64,000 bases of DNA from Candidatus Peregrinibacteria bacterium HGW-Peregrinibacteria-1 (GCA_002839505.1 PGYE01000001.1:709995-773994); one strand, 5' to 3'; counted from the stretch's first letter, positions 1 through 8,852 are shown. Numbers and translations: made by a program. Notes: generated by a model not told the origin, from the letters alone.

Positions 1-175
1 TTAATCCTACACTTTCAGCCACCTCCTTGACTACCGGAGCGGTCAAAACCTGCTTTCTACCGACCTTTCTATCCGGCTGCGTAACAACAGCCACAATTTC
101 AAACCTACTATCGTCAACCAAAGCCTCTAGGCATGTTGCGGCAAACTGCGGGGTTCCAAAGAAAACAACTTTCAT
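1..175 (-). CDS. fmt: methionyl-tRNA formyltransferase, N-terminal part (cut by window edge)
   Basis: Formylates initiator Met-tRNA with 10-formyltetrahydrofolate. Only the first 58 codons are present; the gene starts at the ATG at 173-175 (minus strand) and leaves the window at base 1. The visible residues match the formyltransferase Rossmann domain: MKVVFFGTPQFA at residues 1-12, the family loop VTQPDR at 31-36 followed by a Gly-Arg, then PVVKEVAESVGL. No Shine-Dalgarno sequence precedes the start. The identification rests on the recognisable N-terminal motifs alone, and the rest of the protein cannot be seen. Confidence 0.85.
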   Translation of the reverse strand, partial: MKVVFFGTPQFAATCLEALVDDSRFEIVAVVTQPDRKVGRKQVLTAPVVKEVAESVGL

Positions 176-241
176 ATTAATATCTATAAACTTTAAGTCA
201 CCCTAAATGTAGAACTTTCCATACCACATATCAAATAGTTT

Positions 242-1219
242 ATGCTAAAATCAGCCACGATCCTAAAACAAAACCCCTTGCAAACAATACTATCAAAAAT
301 ATTAGCTGGAATTGCCATAACATTATCAATTCCCCTGATATTGATCATCACAATCACAGGTAAAAACAGTACCGATTTTTTTAACAATCAATTGCCTGAT
401 AAAATCAGAGAACATGTCATATCGATCGGTCCAAAATACATAATAGAATCACAGCAATTTCAGAATTTCCCACAATTCATAAGAGATAATCTCTCCCACG
501 AAGAAATCATCGACATCCTAAACGCAATACTCACCCAAGAAGTTTTCACACAAATATCATCATCCACTAAAAGTCAGCTGCTTGAACTAATCGAAGGAGC
601 TCCATCAGGGGGAAATATCTCGATACCCTTGGATTTCATAAAGCAAAATAGACAACAAGTCTCATCAATGATAACCCAGGCAATACTACCTGACCTTGAC
701 CAATGTGAACCCGACCAAGAGTACAGCCCTACAACAGGCTGCATAGGCAACGACACCACTGAAAGCCTAATCGCGGAAGGCATTGAAATACGACATATCA
801 ATACGCTACCAAATGACATAAAAATAGATCTCGAAATACCGGAAGCACAAAGACTAATAATAAAACAAGCCACCTCCATTAACGAGAAAGCAAATCAGCA
901 GATAACAAAACTGATTATAGGGTACCTCTTGTTTATGATAGCTTCCATCCTTATTGAATACACATCGCTAAAAAAAGCTACCAGAAAGGGCCTAAGTATA
1001 ATCTCAAAGAGTGCCATCACAAACGCAATTCTATACGGAACGCTCTTTGCTACCATCAATATGACCACTAGCGAAGGAGCAATGAAAGAGATCATCACAG
1101 CATTCCTCAATGCAGTATTAGCACCAATCATCGTAACACTAATAATAATTATTGTGGTAACTACCATTGCAACAATAATCTTACCTAAAACCCAAATAAC
1201 ACAAACTCTTGAATCCTAA
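242..1219 (+). CDS. hypothetical membrane protein, 325 aa
   Basis: I do not recognise this family. The protein has one hydrophobic helix near residues 19-40, a polar region of about 180 residues (41-218) and three further helices at about 220-241, 250-271 and 285-312. The polar region holds two cysteines about 13 residues apart (in QCEPDQ and TGCIG) that could form a disulphide if it lies outside the cell. It is followed by another membrane protein whose start overlaps its end, so the two probably act together. The start codon overlaps a -10-like TAAAAT, so a slightly later start is possible. No catalytic motif is visible. Confidence 0.7.
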   Translation: MLKSATILKQNPLQTILSKILAGIAITLSIPLILIITITGKNSTDFFNNQLPDKIREHVISIGPKYIIESQQFQNFPQFIRDNLSHEEIIDILNAILTQEVFTQISSSTKSQLLELIEGAPSGGNISIPLDFIKQNRQQVSSMITQAILPDLDQCEPDQEYSPTTGCIGNDTTESLIAEGIEIRHINTLPNDIKIDLEIPEAQRLIIKQATSINEKANQQITKLIIGYLLFMIASILIEYTSLKKATRKGLSIISKSAITNAILYGTLFATINMTTSEGAMKEIITAFLNAVLAPIIVTLIIIIVVTTIATIILPKTQITQTLES

Positions 1220-1580
1220 TAAATACATATACAGCATCGCAATCGCTGCAATAATTTCCTGGATTGGATGGACACTAATCCTAATAAAAATAAACCCCGA
1301 AAGCCACATCGCAATCGGACTCCCTCTCTTCCTTTTAACACTATTCATTGCATCCAGCTCAACCCTGACCCTAATAGGCTACTATTTACGCTCATGGCTA
1401 TATAAAGACGAAGAGTTTCACATAAAAATCAACACTTCATTTAGACAGGGTATACTCCTATCCCTTGTCATAATATTTTGCACAATATTTGAAATACTAA
1501 AAGTACTTAACTGGCTATCAGCAATCATACTATTGTTCATCGCTCTCCTAATAGAATTCTATCTCGCATCCAAGGAGTAG
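1209..1580 (+). CDS. small four-helix membrane protein, 123 aa
   Basis: Unrecognised small integral membrane protein with about four hydrophobic helices and little else: an N-terminal helix (YSIAIAAIISWIGWTLILI), one around LPLFLLTLFIASSS, and two in the C-terminal half separated by a short charged loop (YKDEEFHIKINTSFRQG). The only available start is TTG at 1209, which overlaps the end of the upstream gene by 11 bases and suggests translational coupling; TTG is used elsewhere here too (atpG). Its stop lies three bases from the convergent lepB stop. Similar small proteins are common in CPR genomes, but no function is known to me. Confidence 0.65.
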   Translation: MNPNKYIYSIAIAAIISWIGWTLILIKINPESHIAIGLPLFLLTLFIASSSTLTLIGYYLRSWLYKDEEFHIKINTSFRQGILLSLVIIFCTIFEILKVLNWLSAIILLFIALLIEFYLASKE

Positions 1581-1583
1581 TCC

Positions 1584-2240
1584 TCAATACCCCGGACTCG
1601 AGATGAACCTAAAATTACTTAGTGGCCAATAAATAAACCAAGCTTTGCCTCTCAATGCATCCTTGGGAATAAAAGCGCGCTCAGGATTAGCCGCACACCC
1701 CTCACTCATGGACAAAGCAAAACAACTCCTCGAATCCGTACTGTGGTTTCTATTGTCGCCCAACAAGAAATATTTTCCATCGGGCACCTCAAATCTAAAC
1801 AAGTCCGAATAATAAATTGGTGTATTATCCTTATTTTCATCATTTAAATAATCCTCCTGCAGCTCCTTCTTCACGCCATCAACCCCGGTTACATAAACTT
1901 TACCATTAGCTATCTCTACTACCTCATTCGGCAGCCCAATAACACGCTTAATGTAATACTTATCGAAATCTTCAGTCGGCTTAAAAACAACAATATCACC
2001 ACGCTTTGGATCACCAAACAGATACCCAGCCTCATTAATAATTAGCTTCTCGCCATAACCGGAAACACACTCCTCATTAACTATATTCAAAGTGTCACAC
2101 ATAGAGGCCCCCGAAACATCAAACGGAGCAATAATCCAAGTGCGAATCGCAAAAACTAAAGCCAACATCACTACTAAATTTACAACCAAATCAAGTAATC
2201 CGACCAGCACCCTGCGCCCTTTTTCTTTAAACATAAACAA
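1584..2240 (-). CDS. lepB: signal peptidase I
   Basis: Membrane-bound serine protease that removes signal peptides from exported proteins. One N-terminal membrane helix (about residues 11-32) is followed by the catalytic SGASM motif with Ser46, and the general-base lysine is Lys98 in YYIKRVIGLP. The conserved C-terminal block FLLGDNRNHSTDSR is present. The 218 residues are complete for the family. Between the serine and the RGDIVVF motif lies an insert with two cysteines (Cys48 and Cys58), not found in E. coli-type enzymes. The gene ends with TGA, which supports the standard code. It is divergent from the PH-domain gene and has no Shine-Dalgarno sequence. Confidence 0.93.
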   Translation of the reverse strand: MFMFKEKGRRVLVGLLDLVVNLVVMLALVFAIRTWIIAPFDVSGASMCDTLNIVNEECVSGYGEKLIINEAGYLFGDPKRGDIVVFKPTEDFDKYYIKRVIGLPNEVVEIANGKVYVTGVDGVKKELQEDYLNDENKDNTPIYYSDLFRFEVPDGKYFLLGDNRNHSTDSRSCFALSMSEGCAANPERAFIPKDALRGKAWFIYWPLSNFRFISSPGY

Positions 2241-2245
2241 TGATT

Positions 2246-2274
2246 TTGATAAATTTATCTAACACCGTTATAAT
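2246..2274 (+). promoter_or_regulatory. sigma70-type promoter for the PH-domain gene
   Basis: TTGATA at 2246-2251, a 17-base spacer and a perfect TATAAT at 2269-2274, placed about 40 bases before the start at 2315. Read directly from the sequence; activity is inferred. Confidence 0.65.
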
Positions 2275-2314
2275 AAACAGCGTACCCGAAAAATAAAACC
2301 CCAAATTAAAGCAC

Positions 2315-2920
2315 ATGGCAATAAAAAACCACCTGTTTCACAGACATCTTGATGAAGGGGAAAAAATTCTAAAAATTGCACATAAAAGTCTAATCACATT
2401 AAAGCTTAAAGCAGTTAAGCCGGTCTTCCTTGGCCTCATCATACCGGTGATACTCTATCTCCTTATCCCTAAACTATTCCCCTTCCTGACAATATGGGTG
2501 ATAATTGGCTTTTTCACATTAATATACCATGTAATCGACTGGTACTTTGATGTTTGGATATTGACCAATATTGGCGTCATTGACATAGAATACAACGGCC
2601 TATTCAACATGACCTCAACCCGTATCGACTACCACCAGATAGAAGGGATCGCCTACAGCATTAATGGATTTTTCCAAACTATATTCAACTTTGGAGATAT
2701 CACCATCGACAAAATGGGATCCCAAACATCCCTAATACTAAAAGAGGCATCTCGCCCGAAAAGACTAGAAAGAACCTTAATGAAACTTCAAGAAGAATAT
2801 GTCTTTGAACGCAGCGTCCAAGACCACAACGCACTGAAAAACATGTTGTCTGATATGATCGCATATCACATCAAAAATGAAAAAATAGACCACCCCAAAA
2901 ACAATCGCCGCAAACAATAA
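2315..2920 (+). CDS. bacterial PH-domain membrane protein, 201 aa
   Basis: Protein of the YdbS-like bacterial PH-domain (bPH_2) type. Two membrane helices lie at about residues 38-72 (VFLGLIIPVILYLLIP and FLTIWVIIGFFTLIYHV). The PH-like segment follows: WYFDVWILTNIGVIDIEY, then RIDYHQIEGIAYSINGFFQ and FNFGDITIDKMG. This order of a tryptophan-rich strand, 'LTN..' and 'I..i.gi....G..' is typical of the family. The C-terminal tail of about 60 residues is charged. The exact role of the family is unknown. It has its own promoter and is followed by gatB after about 90 bases. Confidence 0.75.
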   Translation: MAIKNHLFHRHLDEGEKILKIAHKSLITLKLKAVKPVFLGLIIPVILYLLIPKLFPFLTIWVIIGFFTLIYHVIDWYFDVWILTNIGVIDIEYNGLFNMTSTRIDYHQIEGIAYSINGFFQTIFNFGDITIDKMGSQTSLILKEASRPKRLERTLMKLQEEYVFERSVQDHNALKNMLSDMIAYHIKNEKIDHPKNNRRKQ

Positions 2921-3009
2921 ATTTCACAAACAACCCCTAGGAAAAACCTTAATAAAATGCTACAAAATAGAAGTTATACAACAGTAAAAAACAGCAATAA
3001 TATACAACA

Positions 3010-4440
3010 ATGAAACTAGAAGCAGTCATCGGTCTTGAAATACATGTTCAAATATCCACCAAAACCAAAATGTTTTGCGGATGCAACAATGACTCGTTCG
3101 AAGCCGCCCCAAACGTCAACACCTGCCAAGTATGCATGGGATACCCCGGTCAACTTCCCGTCCTCAACAGCCTCGCAGTCAAAAAAGGAGTCACCGCAGC
3201 ATTAGCCCTAAACTGCAAAATAAACAACATCTCAAAGTTCGATCGCAAGAATTACTTTTACCCCGACAACCCCAAAGGATTTCAAATATCCCAATATGAT
3301 GAACCCCTCGCCGAACATGGATCACTTGAAATAGATGTTGAAGGAGAAAAAAAGGAAATAAAAATAACCAGATTACACCTAGAAGACGACGCCGGAAAGC
3401 TCACCCATACCACCACCGGATCACTATTGGACTTTAATCGTGCCGGCACCCCACTCATGGAAATTGTCTCCGAACCCGACATCAGAAGCGCCAAAGAAGC
3501 TTCAGCTTACGCAAAAACAGTCCAGCAGATCATGAGATATGTCGGAAGCAGCGAGGCAGACATGGAAAAAGGAATGCTGCGCTTTGATGCCAGTGTTTCC
3601 CTTCGCCCGGTAGGGGATGACAAACTTTATCCACGAACCGAGATTAAAAACTTAAATTCCTTCAGATTTTTAGAAGCTGCCATTGATTATGAAATAAAAC
3701 GACAAACCGCAATGTGGGAAGAAAACAAAATCCCTGACTCACAAGCCACAGTTGGCTTTGATCCCGAAAAAGGAAAAACTTATTTCCTGCGAGAAAAAGA
3801 GGGGAGTGCAGACTACCGATACTTCCCCGAGCCAGATATCCCCCCTGTCGAAGTAACCGAAAATCAAATTAATGAATATCAAAAGGCAATCCCCACCCTC
3901 CCTCAAGAGCGCAAAAAAAACTACATCGAAGAACTAAAAATTGATGAAGATGATGCTCGAATACTATCGGAAAACCTAAAGCTAGCCCAATACTTCGAGG
4001 AAGTTGTCGCTATAAGCAACTCACCACAAAAATCCAGCGCCATCATCAAAACAGTTCTCCTAAAACACCTCAACGAAGAATTTATTGAAGTAGACCAGCA
4101 AAAGATAACATCAAAAATGCTCGGAGAATTAATGAAAATGGTCGAAGAAGGCGCAGTATCTTACAACCTTGCAAAAGGCGAGATCTTCAATGAAATGTAC
4201 GAGACAGGCAAAACAGCTGAAACAATTATTGAGGAAAAGGGACTCAAGCAAGTTGACAACAAAGAAGAGCTAGAAGCCATCTGCCAAGAAGTAATTGATA
4301 AAAACCCCGACCCCGTCAATGATGTCAAAGCAGGAAAAGAAAAAGCTATAGGATTTCTTGTTGGCCAGGTCATGAAACTAACACAAGGAAAGGCAAACCC
4401 AGAAATAGTTAACGAAATTCTCAAAAATATGATAAAATAA
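3010..4440 (+). CDS. gatB: Asp/Glu-tRNA amidotransferase subunit B
   Basis: Kinase and tRNA-binding subunit of GatCAB, which converts misacylated Glu-tRNA(Gln) or Asp-tRNA(Asn) into the amidated form. The 476 residues are full length. The N-terminus has the GatB signature EAVIGLEIHVQ and four cysteines that fit the zinc site (Cys23, Cys25, Cys39, Cys42). The cradle domain motifs DRKNYFYPDNPKGFQISQYD and LHLEDDAGK follow, and the C-terminal YqeY-like helical domain runs to VGQVMKLTQGKANPEIVN. The gene has no Shine-Dalgarno sequence. gatA and gatC are not in this window. Confidence 0.97.
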   Translation: MKLEAVIGLEIHVQISTKTKMFCGCNNDSFEAAPNVNTCQVCMGYPGQLPVLNSLAVKKGVTAALALNCKINNISKFDRKNYFYPDNPKGFQISQYDEPLAEHGSLEIDVEGEKKEIKITRLHLEDDAGKLTHTTTGSLLDFNRAGTPLMEIVSEPDIRSAKEASAYAKTVQQIMRYVGSSEADMEKGMLRFDASVSLRPVGDDKLYPRTEIKNLNSFRFLEAAIDYEIKRQTAMWEENKIPDSQATVGFDPEKGKTYFLREKEGSADYRYFPEPDIPPVEVTENQINEYQKAIPTLPQERKKNYIEELKIDEDDARILSENLKLAQYFEEVVAISNSPQKSSAIIKTVLLKHLNEEFIEVDQQKITSKMLGELMKMVEEGAVSYNLAKGEIFNEMYETGKTAETIIEEKGLKQVDNKEELEAICQEVIDKNPDPVNDVKAGKEKAIGFLVGQVMKLTQGKANPEIVNEILKNMIK

Positions 4441-4444
4441 TAAC

Positions 4445-4681
4445 ATGACAGCATCAGATTTTCTAAAAATAGCGCTTGGATCCGGATTTATAGTCTTAGT
4501 TATATTTCTCTGTATCTTGATATATCAACTAATTGGCGTTCTTCGAGACACCCGAAAAATTACCTCCTCCGTAGCCAGCATAACCGAAAAAGTCCACACA
4601 GCCATTATTCAACCACTCAAGTTTATCGACATAGTCACCGACAAAGTAAAAGAATTCATCGAGCGACACCACAAAGAGTAA
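4445..4681 (+). CDS. small single-helix membrane protein, 78 aa
   Basis: Starts four bases after the gatB stop. A single hydrophobic helix (residues 11-33) is followed by an amphipathic helical stretch (TRKITSSVASITEKVHTAI) and a charged tail. The layout resembles DUF948-type small membrane proteins, but the match is only by shape. Its stop directly abuts the stop of the convergent FkbM gene, with no intergenic base. It is probably co-transcribed with gatB. Confidence 0.6.
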   Translation: MTASDFLKIALGSGFIVLVIFLCILIYQLIGVLRDTRKITSSVASITEKVHTAIIQPLKFIDIVTDKVKEFIERHHKE

Positions 4682-5377
4682 TTAGCTCCTGCGAGCCCAA
4701 ATCATTCCCAGATCATTGGAGTATTTTGATGGAACACAAGAAACCGTAAACCCTGCACTTTTAATCCTCGAAACAATCCAGTCCTTACCTCTACTATTAG
4801 GGGAATTCAGGTGATACTCCATAATTATCGCTTCAACATTAGCAAAAACCCCGGAATCAATGGCCTCAAGAACTTCGAATTCAACACCTTCGGCATCAAA
4901 CTTCACAAGGTCAATTTTCCCATAAAGACCAATATATTTCGCCAAAACATCGTTAAAAGCATCAACCTCCACTTTTACGGAGCCGGCAGCTCCCTCAATT
5001 AAAAGAGAATGATTAATATTATCCGCCCCATAAAACAACTCCCGAACCCCTTGCACCGCCCCAACCGCCTTATTCTTAACCACAACTCCCTCCACCTTAT
5101 TCAGCCTTAAATGGTTTTTAAAACTCTGAACATTCTCTAAAGAAGGTTCATAAGCACAAACCCTCAAACCACTATTTAGCCCCCAAGCCCACAAACTAAA
5201 AAGCCCAACATGACCTCCGATATCAAGCACAAAGCCATTGTTAACACCTTGAAGATACTGCTTGCACAAAGAATAATCCTCATCAATAAAAATCTCATCA
5301 AAAACTGACTCATCGGCATCATCCCGCAAAGAGAAATGAAAATCCTTGCCTCTTAACTTAAAAGTCTTTTTCAACAT
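4682..5377 (-). CDS. FkbM-family methyltransferase
   Basis: S-adenosylmethionine-dependent methyltransferase of the FkbM family (231 aa), often acting on sugars or polysaccharides. The SAM-binding motif I is LDIGGHVG (residues 51-58), the acidic loop is CAYEPSLENVQSF, and the family motif KFDAEGVEFEVLE follows a Leu-Val, as expected for 'DiEG.E..vL'. It is the last gene of a minus-strand trio and overlaps the upstream WecG-like gene by 20 bases, so translation is probably coupled. The pairing with a glycosyltransferase suggests work on a surface glycan; the substrate is unknown. Confidence 0.85.
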   Translation of the reverse strand: MLKKTFKLRGKDFHFSLRDDADESVFDEIFIDEDYSLCKQYLQGVNNGFVLDIGGHVGLFSLWAWGLNSGLRVCAYEPSLENVQSFKNHLRLNKVEGVVVKNKAVGAVQGVRELFYGADNINHSLLIEGAAGSVKVEVDAFNDVLAKYIGLYGKIDLVKFDAEGVEFEVLEAIDSGVFANVEAIIMEYHLNSPNSRGKDWIVSRIKSAGFTVSCVPSKYSNDLGMIWARRS

Positions 5378-6203
5378 TTTCGTCTCTACGCATTAAAATA
5401 GTAAAAGGAAAAACAACAACAGCATTCCATATTCGCCCAAATCTACCAGGCTCTTTAAACAAACGATAAAGCCACTCTAGGCCAATAACCCTCATGAAAT
5501 TTGGCGCTCTTCTTTTATATCCGGCTAAAAAATCAAAAGAGCCGCCCACCCCCATAGCCATCTTTACACTTGGCATTTTAGCAAGATTTCTCGCAATCCA
5601 TGACTCTTGCCACGGAGCGCCAAATGCCACAAAAAGCACTTGTGGCTGCACAATATTAATAAGTGACACAATCTTATCCTCATCTTCGACTGCAGGCCCC
5701 CCGGAATATGTTCCGACAAAAAAACTACCAGGATATTTATTTTCAAGATTTTCAGCTGCTATCTCGGCTACCCCCTCAGCAGCACCCAACAAAAACACCG
5801 AAAATCGCTCCACTCCTGACAACGAACAAACCTTTTCCATTAAATCAACCCCCGTCACCCTCTCGGGAATAACAGTTTTTCTCCTCTTGGCATTCCAAGG
5901 GAAAAAAAACGCCGACCAAAAGAAATAAAATATTCTAAAAATCCATCCTTTGTTAGCAGTATCTACCAAATAACTCGACGCCCACATTTGACCAGCACCA
6001 TCCGGAACCTTCAAGAAAGCTTTGTTTAAAATGTCTCGATATTCAGAGTCTTCTAAACTCTTCAATAAAATCTCAGAATTTGGAGTCACCGCGTAATGCT
6101 GATCATCACCCTTCAAAACACTCACAAACTTTGAAGCCGCCTCATCAATTCCAATATTATCAAGCTCAACACCCAGAATTCTTATTTTACTGTTTTCCGA
6201 CAT
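5358..6203 (-). CDS. WecG/TagA/CpsF-family glycosyltransferase
   Basis: Glycosyltransferase of family GT26, which usually transfers an N-acetylmannosaminuronate or N-acetylmannosamine to an undecaprenyl-linked sugar. It has 281 residues. Family motifs are in order: VTPNSE near residue 39, VPDGAGQMWAS near 66, FLLGAAEGVAE, VLFVAFGAPWQESW, GVGGSFDFLAGYKRRAP and GLEWLYRLFKEPGRFGR. It overlaps the Trm9-like gene by 22 bases and the FkbM gene by 20 bases, forming a tight operon. The sugar cannot be told from the sequence. Confidence 0.9.
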   Translation of the reverse strand: MSENSKIRILGVELDNIGIDEAASKFVSVLKGDDQHYAVTPNSEILLKSLEDSEYRDILNKAFLKVPDGAGQMWASSYLVDTANKGWIFRIFYFFWSAFFFPWNAKRRKTVIPERVTGVDLMEKVCSLSGVERFSVFLLGAAEGVAEIAAENLENKYPGSFFVGTYSGGPAVEDEDKIVSLINIVQPQVLFVAFGAPWQESWIARNLAKMPSVKMAMGVGGSFDFLAGYKRRAPNFMRVIGLEWLYRLFKEPGRFGRIWNAVVVFPFTILMRRDENVEKDF

Positions 6204-6871
6204 ACAAAAACAAAATTATTTCCCACTTCCTCCTCAACAATATCAAAACCACTACCAATAAGTAAATCTCTAATCTCATTAAGCTCAAAAGCATAATAAT
6301 ATCTCATAATCCTCGACTGGCCCCATGGAATAAAAAGATCCCTACTTTTAAAACTCGACACCAGGCTCTTCAAAAAAGCCCGCCTAACATACTTTTTATA
6401 CTTCACCTGGCCCATCAAATTCCAGACCGTCAAATACAACACCCCACCTCCTTTCAAAACTCTGGAAAATTCGGCCAAAGCCTCCCTTCTTGCCTCAACG
6501 GAGGGCAAATGATGAAAACTCGCCACCACCGCTAAAACATCAATTGAGGAATCCACACACGGAATATCCGTTAAGCTACCCTCCACAAAATCTCTGTCAG
6601 GATATTTCCTCCTTGCAATCTCCAAAAAAGATATAGCATTATCAACACCGACATAATTACCACCAAAACCATTCTTTGATAAAAAATCCAACAACCTACC
6701 ATTCCCGCATCCCAAATCAGCCACATAACAATCCGTCCCGCCAATATACGGCCTCAGCAAATCAAATTCTTTCCAGGCATACCCCCGCGTCAAGTCAAAC
6801 TCCCCGGAAATATCATTATAAACCTTCCGCAGATCCTCTGTTATTTTTTTCTCTCTATCTTCTTTCCTCAT
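6182..6871 (-). CDS. Trm9/ALKBH8-like tRNA methyltransferase
   Basis: Class I SAM methyltransferase of 229 aa. Motif I is DLGCGNG (residues 52-58), and its layout follows eukaryotic Trm9: VYNDIS at 17-22 with LTR shortly after (Trm9 has VYNEIA and QTR), SFHHLPS around 119-124, DLFIPW at 178-183 (Trm9 DVFVPW) and RYYYAFELNEIRDLL near the end (Trm9 RYYHLYREGELEELI). Trm9 methylates cm5U34 of tRNA to mcm5U34; elp3, which makes cm5U, is divergent next door. The ATG at 6871 was chosen because the longer frame starts with a TTG that lies inside the -35 box. It could instead act on a glycan, since it overlaps the WecG-like gene. The comparison is from memory. Confidence 0.65.
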   Translation of the reverse strand: MRKEDREKKITEDLRKVYNDISGEFDLTRGYAWKEFDLLRPYIGGTDCYVADLGCGNGRLLDFLSKNGFGGNYVGVDNAISFLEIARRKYPDRDFVEGSLTDIPCVDSSIDVLAVVASFHHLPSVEARREALAEFSRVLKGGGVLYLTVWNLMGQVKYKKYVRRAFLKSLVSSFKSRDLFIPWGQSRIMRYYYAFELNEIRDLLIGSGFDIVEEEVGNNFVFVCRKTVK

Positions 6872-6894
6872 AATAACAAGCATAGTAAAAATAC

Positions 6895-6922
6895 ATAATA
6901 TAATCAAAACTATCTTCACCAA
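6895..6922 (-). promoter_or_regulatory. promoter of the Trm9-like/WecG/FkbM operon
   Basis: On the minus strand TTGGTG (6917-6922), a 16-base spacer and TATTAT (6895-6900), followed about 20 bases later by the ATG at 6871. It fixes the start of the methyltransferase, because the upstream TTG of the longer frame lies in the -35 hexamer. Confidence 0.55.
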
Positions 6923-6927
6923 CTGAT

Positions 6928-6956
6928 TTGCAACACATCAAAAAAACAACTAAACT
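6928..6956 (+). promoter_or_regulatory. promoter of elp3
   Basis: TTGCAA (6928-6933), a 17-base spacer and TAAACT (6951-6956), about 25 bases before the elp3 ATG. The same TAAACT -10 is found in the second 16S rRNA promoter. It is nearly back to back with the minus-strand promoter at 6895-6922. Confidence 0.5.
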
Positions 6957-6980
6957 CCCGACGCTATACACAAAAAACAC

Positions 6981-8693
6981 ATGGATTTTGCAAATTTAGA
7001 CCTAGCCGACAATCAGGAAGTAGCCAGACTTATCATAAAGGAGGCTAGCAAAATTGAATTCAAAAGCCGAAAAGAGTTTGAAAAATTTCGCAATAAAATA
7101 ATCAAAGAAAAAAAAGCGCGCATTTTCCACAACCTATATTTCATCAAAGCCTACGAAGACCTCCTAAAAGAGAATCAAATACCCGAAAACCAATCCCTGC
7201 TAAACTTAATCCAAAAACGTAGCGTTCGAACATTAAGTGGAGTAGCCCCGGTAACAGTTATGACAAAGCCATTTCCGTGTCCAGGTCGGTGTATATACTG
7301 CCCCACTGATGTCAGAATGCCAAAAAGCTACCTCCCATCACAACCCGCCGCGCAACGAGCCTTCCGCCAAGAATTCAACCCCTACACCCAAGTCTTTGTC
7401 CGCCTAAAAGCACTCCACATCACCGGTCACCAAGTATCCAAAGTAGAGCTTAGGGTCATCGGAGGCACATGGAGCTCCTACCCCAAAAAATACCAAAAGT
7501 GGTTTTTAAAACAATGCCTAATAGCAATGAATGAATTCCACCAACACATCTCACAAGGAAAAACCGACCGCATGCAAGACATCACCCAAAGCAAAGATAT
7601 CAAAAGCATCTACGGAACAGACAGAATCAACACCGTCACCTTAAAACCGCTCGGCAATCAAAAAATAAGCTGGGAAGAAGTTGTTAAGATCAATGAAACC
7701 GCCCAAGTCCGCTGCATCGGAATCAACATTGAAACCAGACCCGACCACATAACAAAAAAAGAAGTGCGTCGTCTTCGACACCTCGGAGTCACCAAAACTG
7801 AAATTGGAGTACAAACCACCGACGACCGAGTACAGGAAATCACAAAAAGAGGTCACGACTTACAATCCGTCATCGACGCCACCAAACTACTAAAAGATGC
7901 TGGGTTTAAAATTGGCTACCACATGATGCCAAACCTTCCCGGCTCAACCCTCGAAATAGACAAAAAAATGATCCACGACATCTTCAAAGACGACAAATAC
8001 CAACCCGACTACCTCAAGATTTACCCATGCGTTGTCGTCCCACAAAGCGAATTAGCCTTAATTCACAGAAAAGGCGGATTCAACACCTATGATGACAAAA
8101 CCCTCGAAGACATTCTCTATCAACAAATGAAAGATGTCCCAGAATGGTGCCGAGTTGACAGGATAGCCCGCGATATCCCCTCCGACGACATCGAGGATGG
8201 CTTTAAAACCTCCAATATCCGACAAGTAATCGAAGCCCGTCTCGAAAAAGACAAGACCCCACCACGAGATATCCGCTACAGAGAGATAAAAAACACAATT
8301 GTAGAACCAGAAAACATTCGTTTTATTATCAGAACATACCAAGCCAGTGGGGGAGTAGAGCACTTCTTGAGCTACGAAGACATTGTAAACGACAAATTAA
8401 TTGCCCTATTACGCCTAAGATTTCCTCAAAAAACATTTATCCCAGAACTTAAAAACACTGCGATAATAAGAGAAGTCCACGTCTACGGAAAGCAAATCTC
8501 AATCGGCAGCATCTTCCCAAATGAAAAACAACATGTCGGATGGGGGAGCAAGTTAATGGCCGACGCCGAAAACCTCAGCAAAGAAAACCAATACAAAAAA
8601 GTATCAGTCATCGCCGGAATCGGCACCAGAGAATACTACAAGAAAAAGGGTTATGTACTCGAGGGAACCTACATGACCAAAGACTTAGGCTAA
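6981..8693 (+). CDS. elp3: Elp3-type radical SAM tRNA uridine(34) modification enzyme
   Basis: Radical-SAM plus acetyltransferase enzyme of the Elp3 family (570 aa), which attaches a carboxymethyl group to C5 of wobble uridine 34 using acetyl-CoA. The iron-sulphur motif is Cys100-x3-Cys104-x2-Cys107 in PFPCPGRCIYCPTD. It is followed by Elp3 hallmarks QPAAQRAFRQEFNPYTQV, KVELRVIGGTWSSYP, IGINIETRPDH, TEIGVQTTDDRV and GYHMMPNLPGST. The C-terminal GNAT domain ends with VGWGSKLMADAE and GTREYYKKKGYVLEG. Bacterial Elp3 acts without the Elp1/2/4-6 subunits. It is divergent from the Trm9-like gene. Confidence 0.95.
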   Translation: MDFANLDLADNQEVARLIIKEASKIEFKSRKEFEKFRNKIIKEKKARIFHNLYFIKAYEDLLKENQIPENQSLLNLIQKRSVRTLSGVAPVTVMTKPFPCPGRCIYCPTDVRMPKSYLPSQPAAQRAFRQEFNPYTQVFVRLKALHITGHQVSKVELRVIGGTWSSYPKKYQKWFLKQCLIAMNEFHQHISQGKTDRMQDITQSKDIKSIYGTDRINTVTLKPLGNQKISWEEVVKINETAQVRCIGINIETRPDHITKKEVRRLRHLGVTKTEIGVQTTDDRVQEITKRGHDLQSVIDATKLLKDAGFKIGYHMMPNLPGSTLEIDKKMIHDIFKDDKYQPDYLKIYPCVVVPQSELALIHRKGGFNTYDDKTLEDILYQQMKDVPEWCRVDRIARDIPSDDIEDGFKTSNIRQVIEARLEKDKTPPRDIRYREIKNTIVEPENIRFIIRTYQASGGVEHFLSYEDIVNDKLIALLRLRFPQKTFIPELKNTAIIREVHVYGKQISIGSIFPNEKQHVGWGSKLMADAENLSKENQYKKVSVIAGIGTREYYKKKGYVLEGTYMTKDLG

Positions 8694-8852
8694 AAAATAA
8701 AATAAAATAATGTCAAGTTTTGCGATATTAACAACAATCAAATCCTGATTTTTTTATTCCACCAGCATAACCACTGTTATAGGTAGCTATGGGATAGGGA
8801 ATCAACGCATAAAAAAACTCAAATTACAGAAACAAAAGCACATCAAACTATT

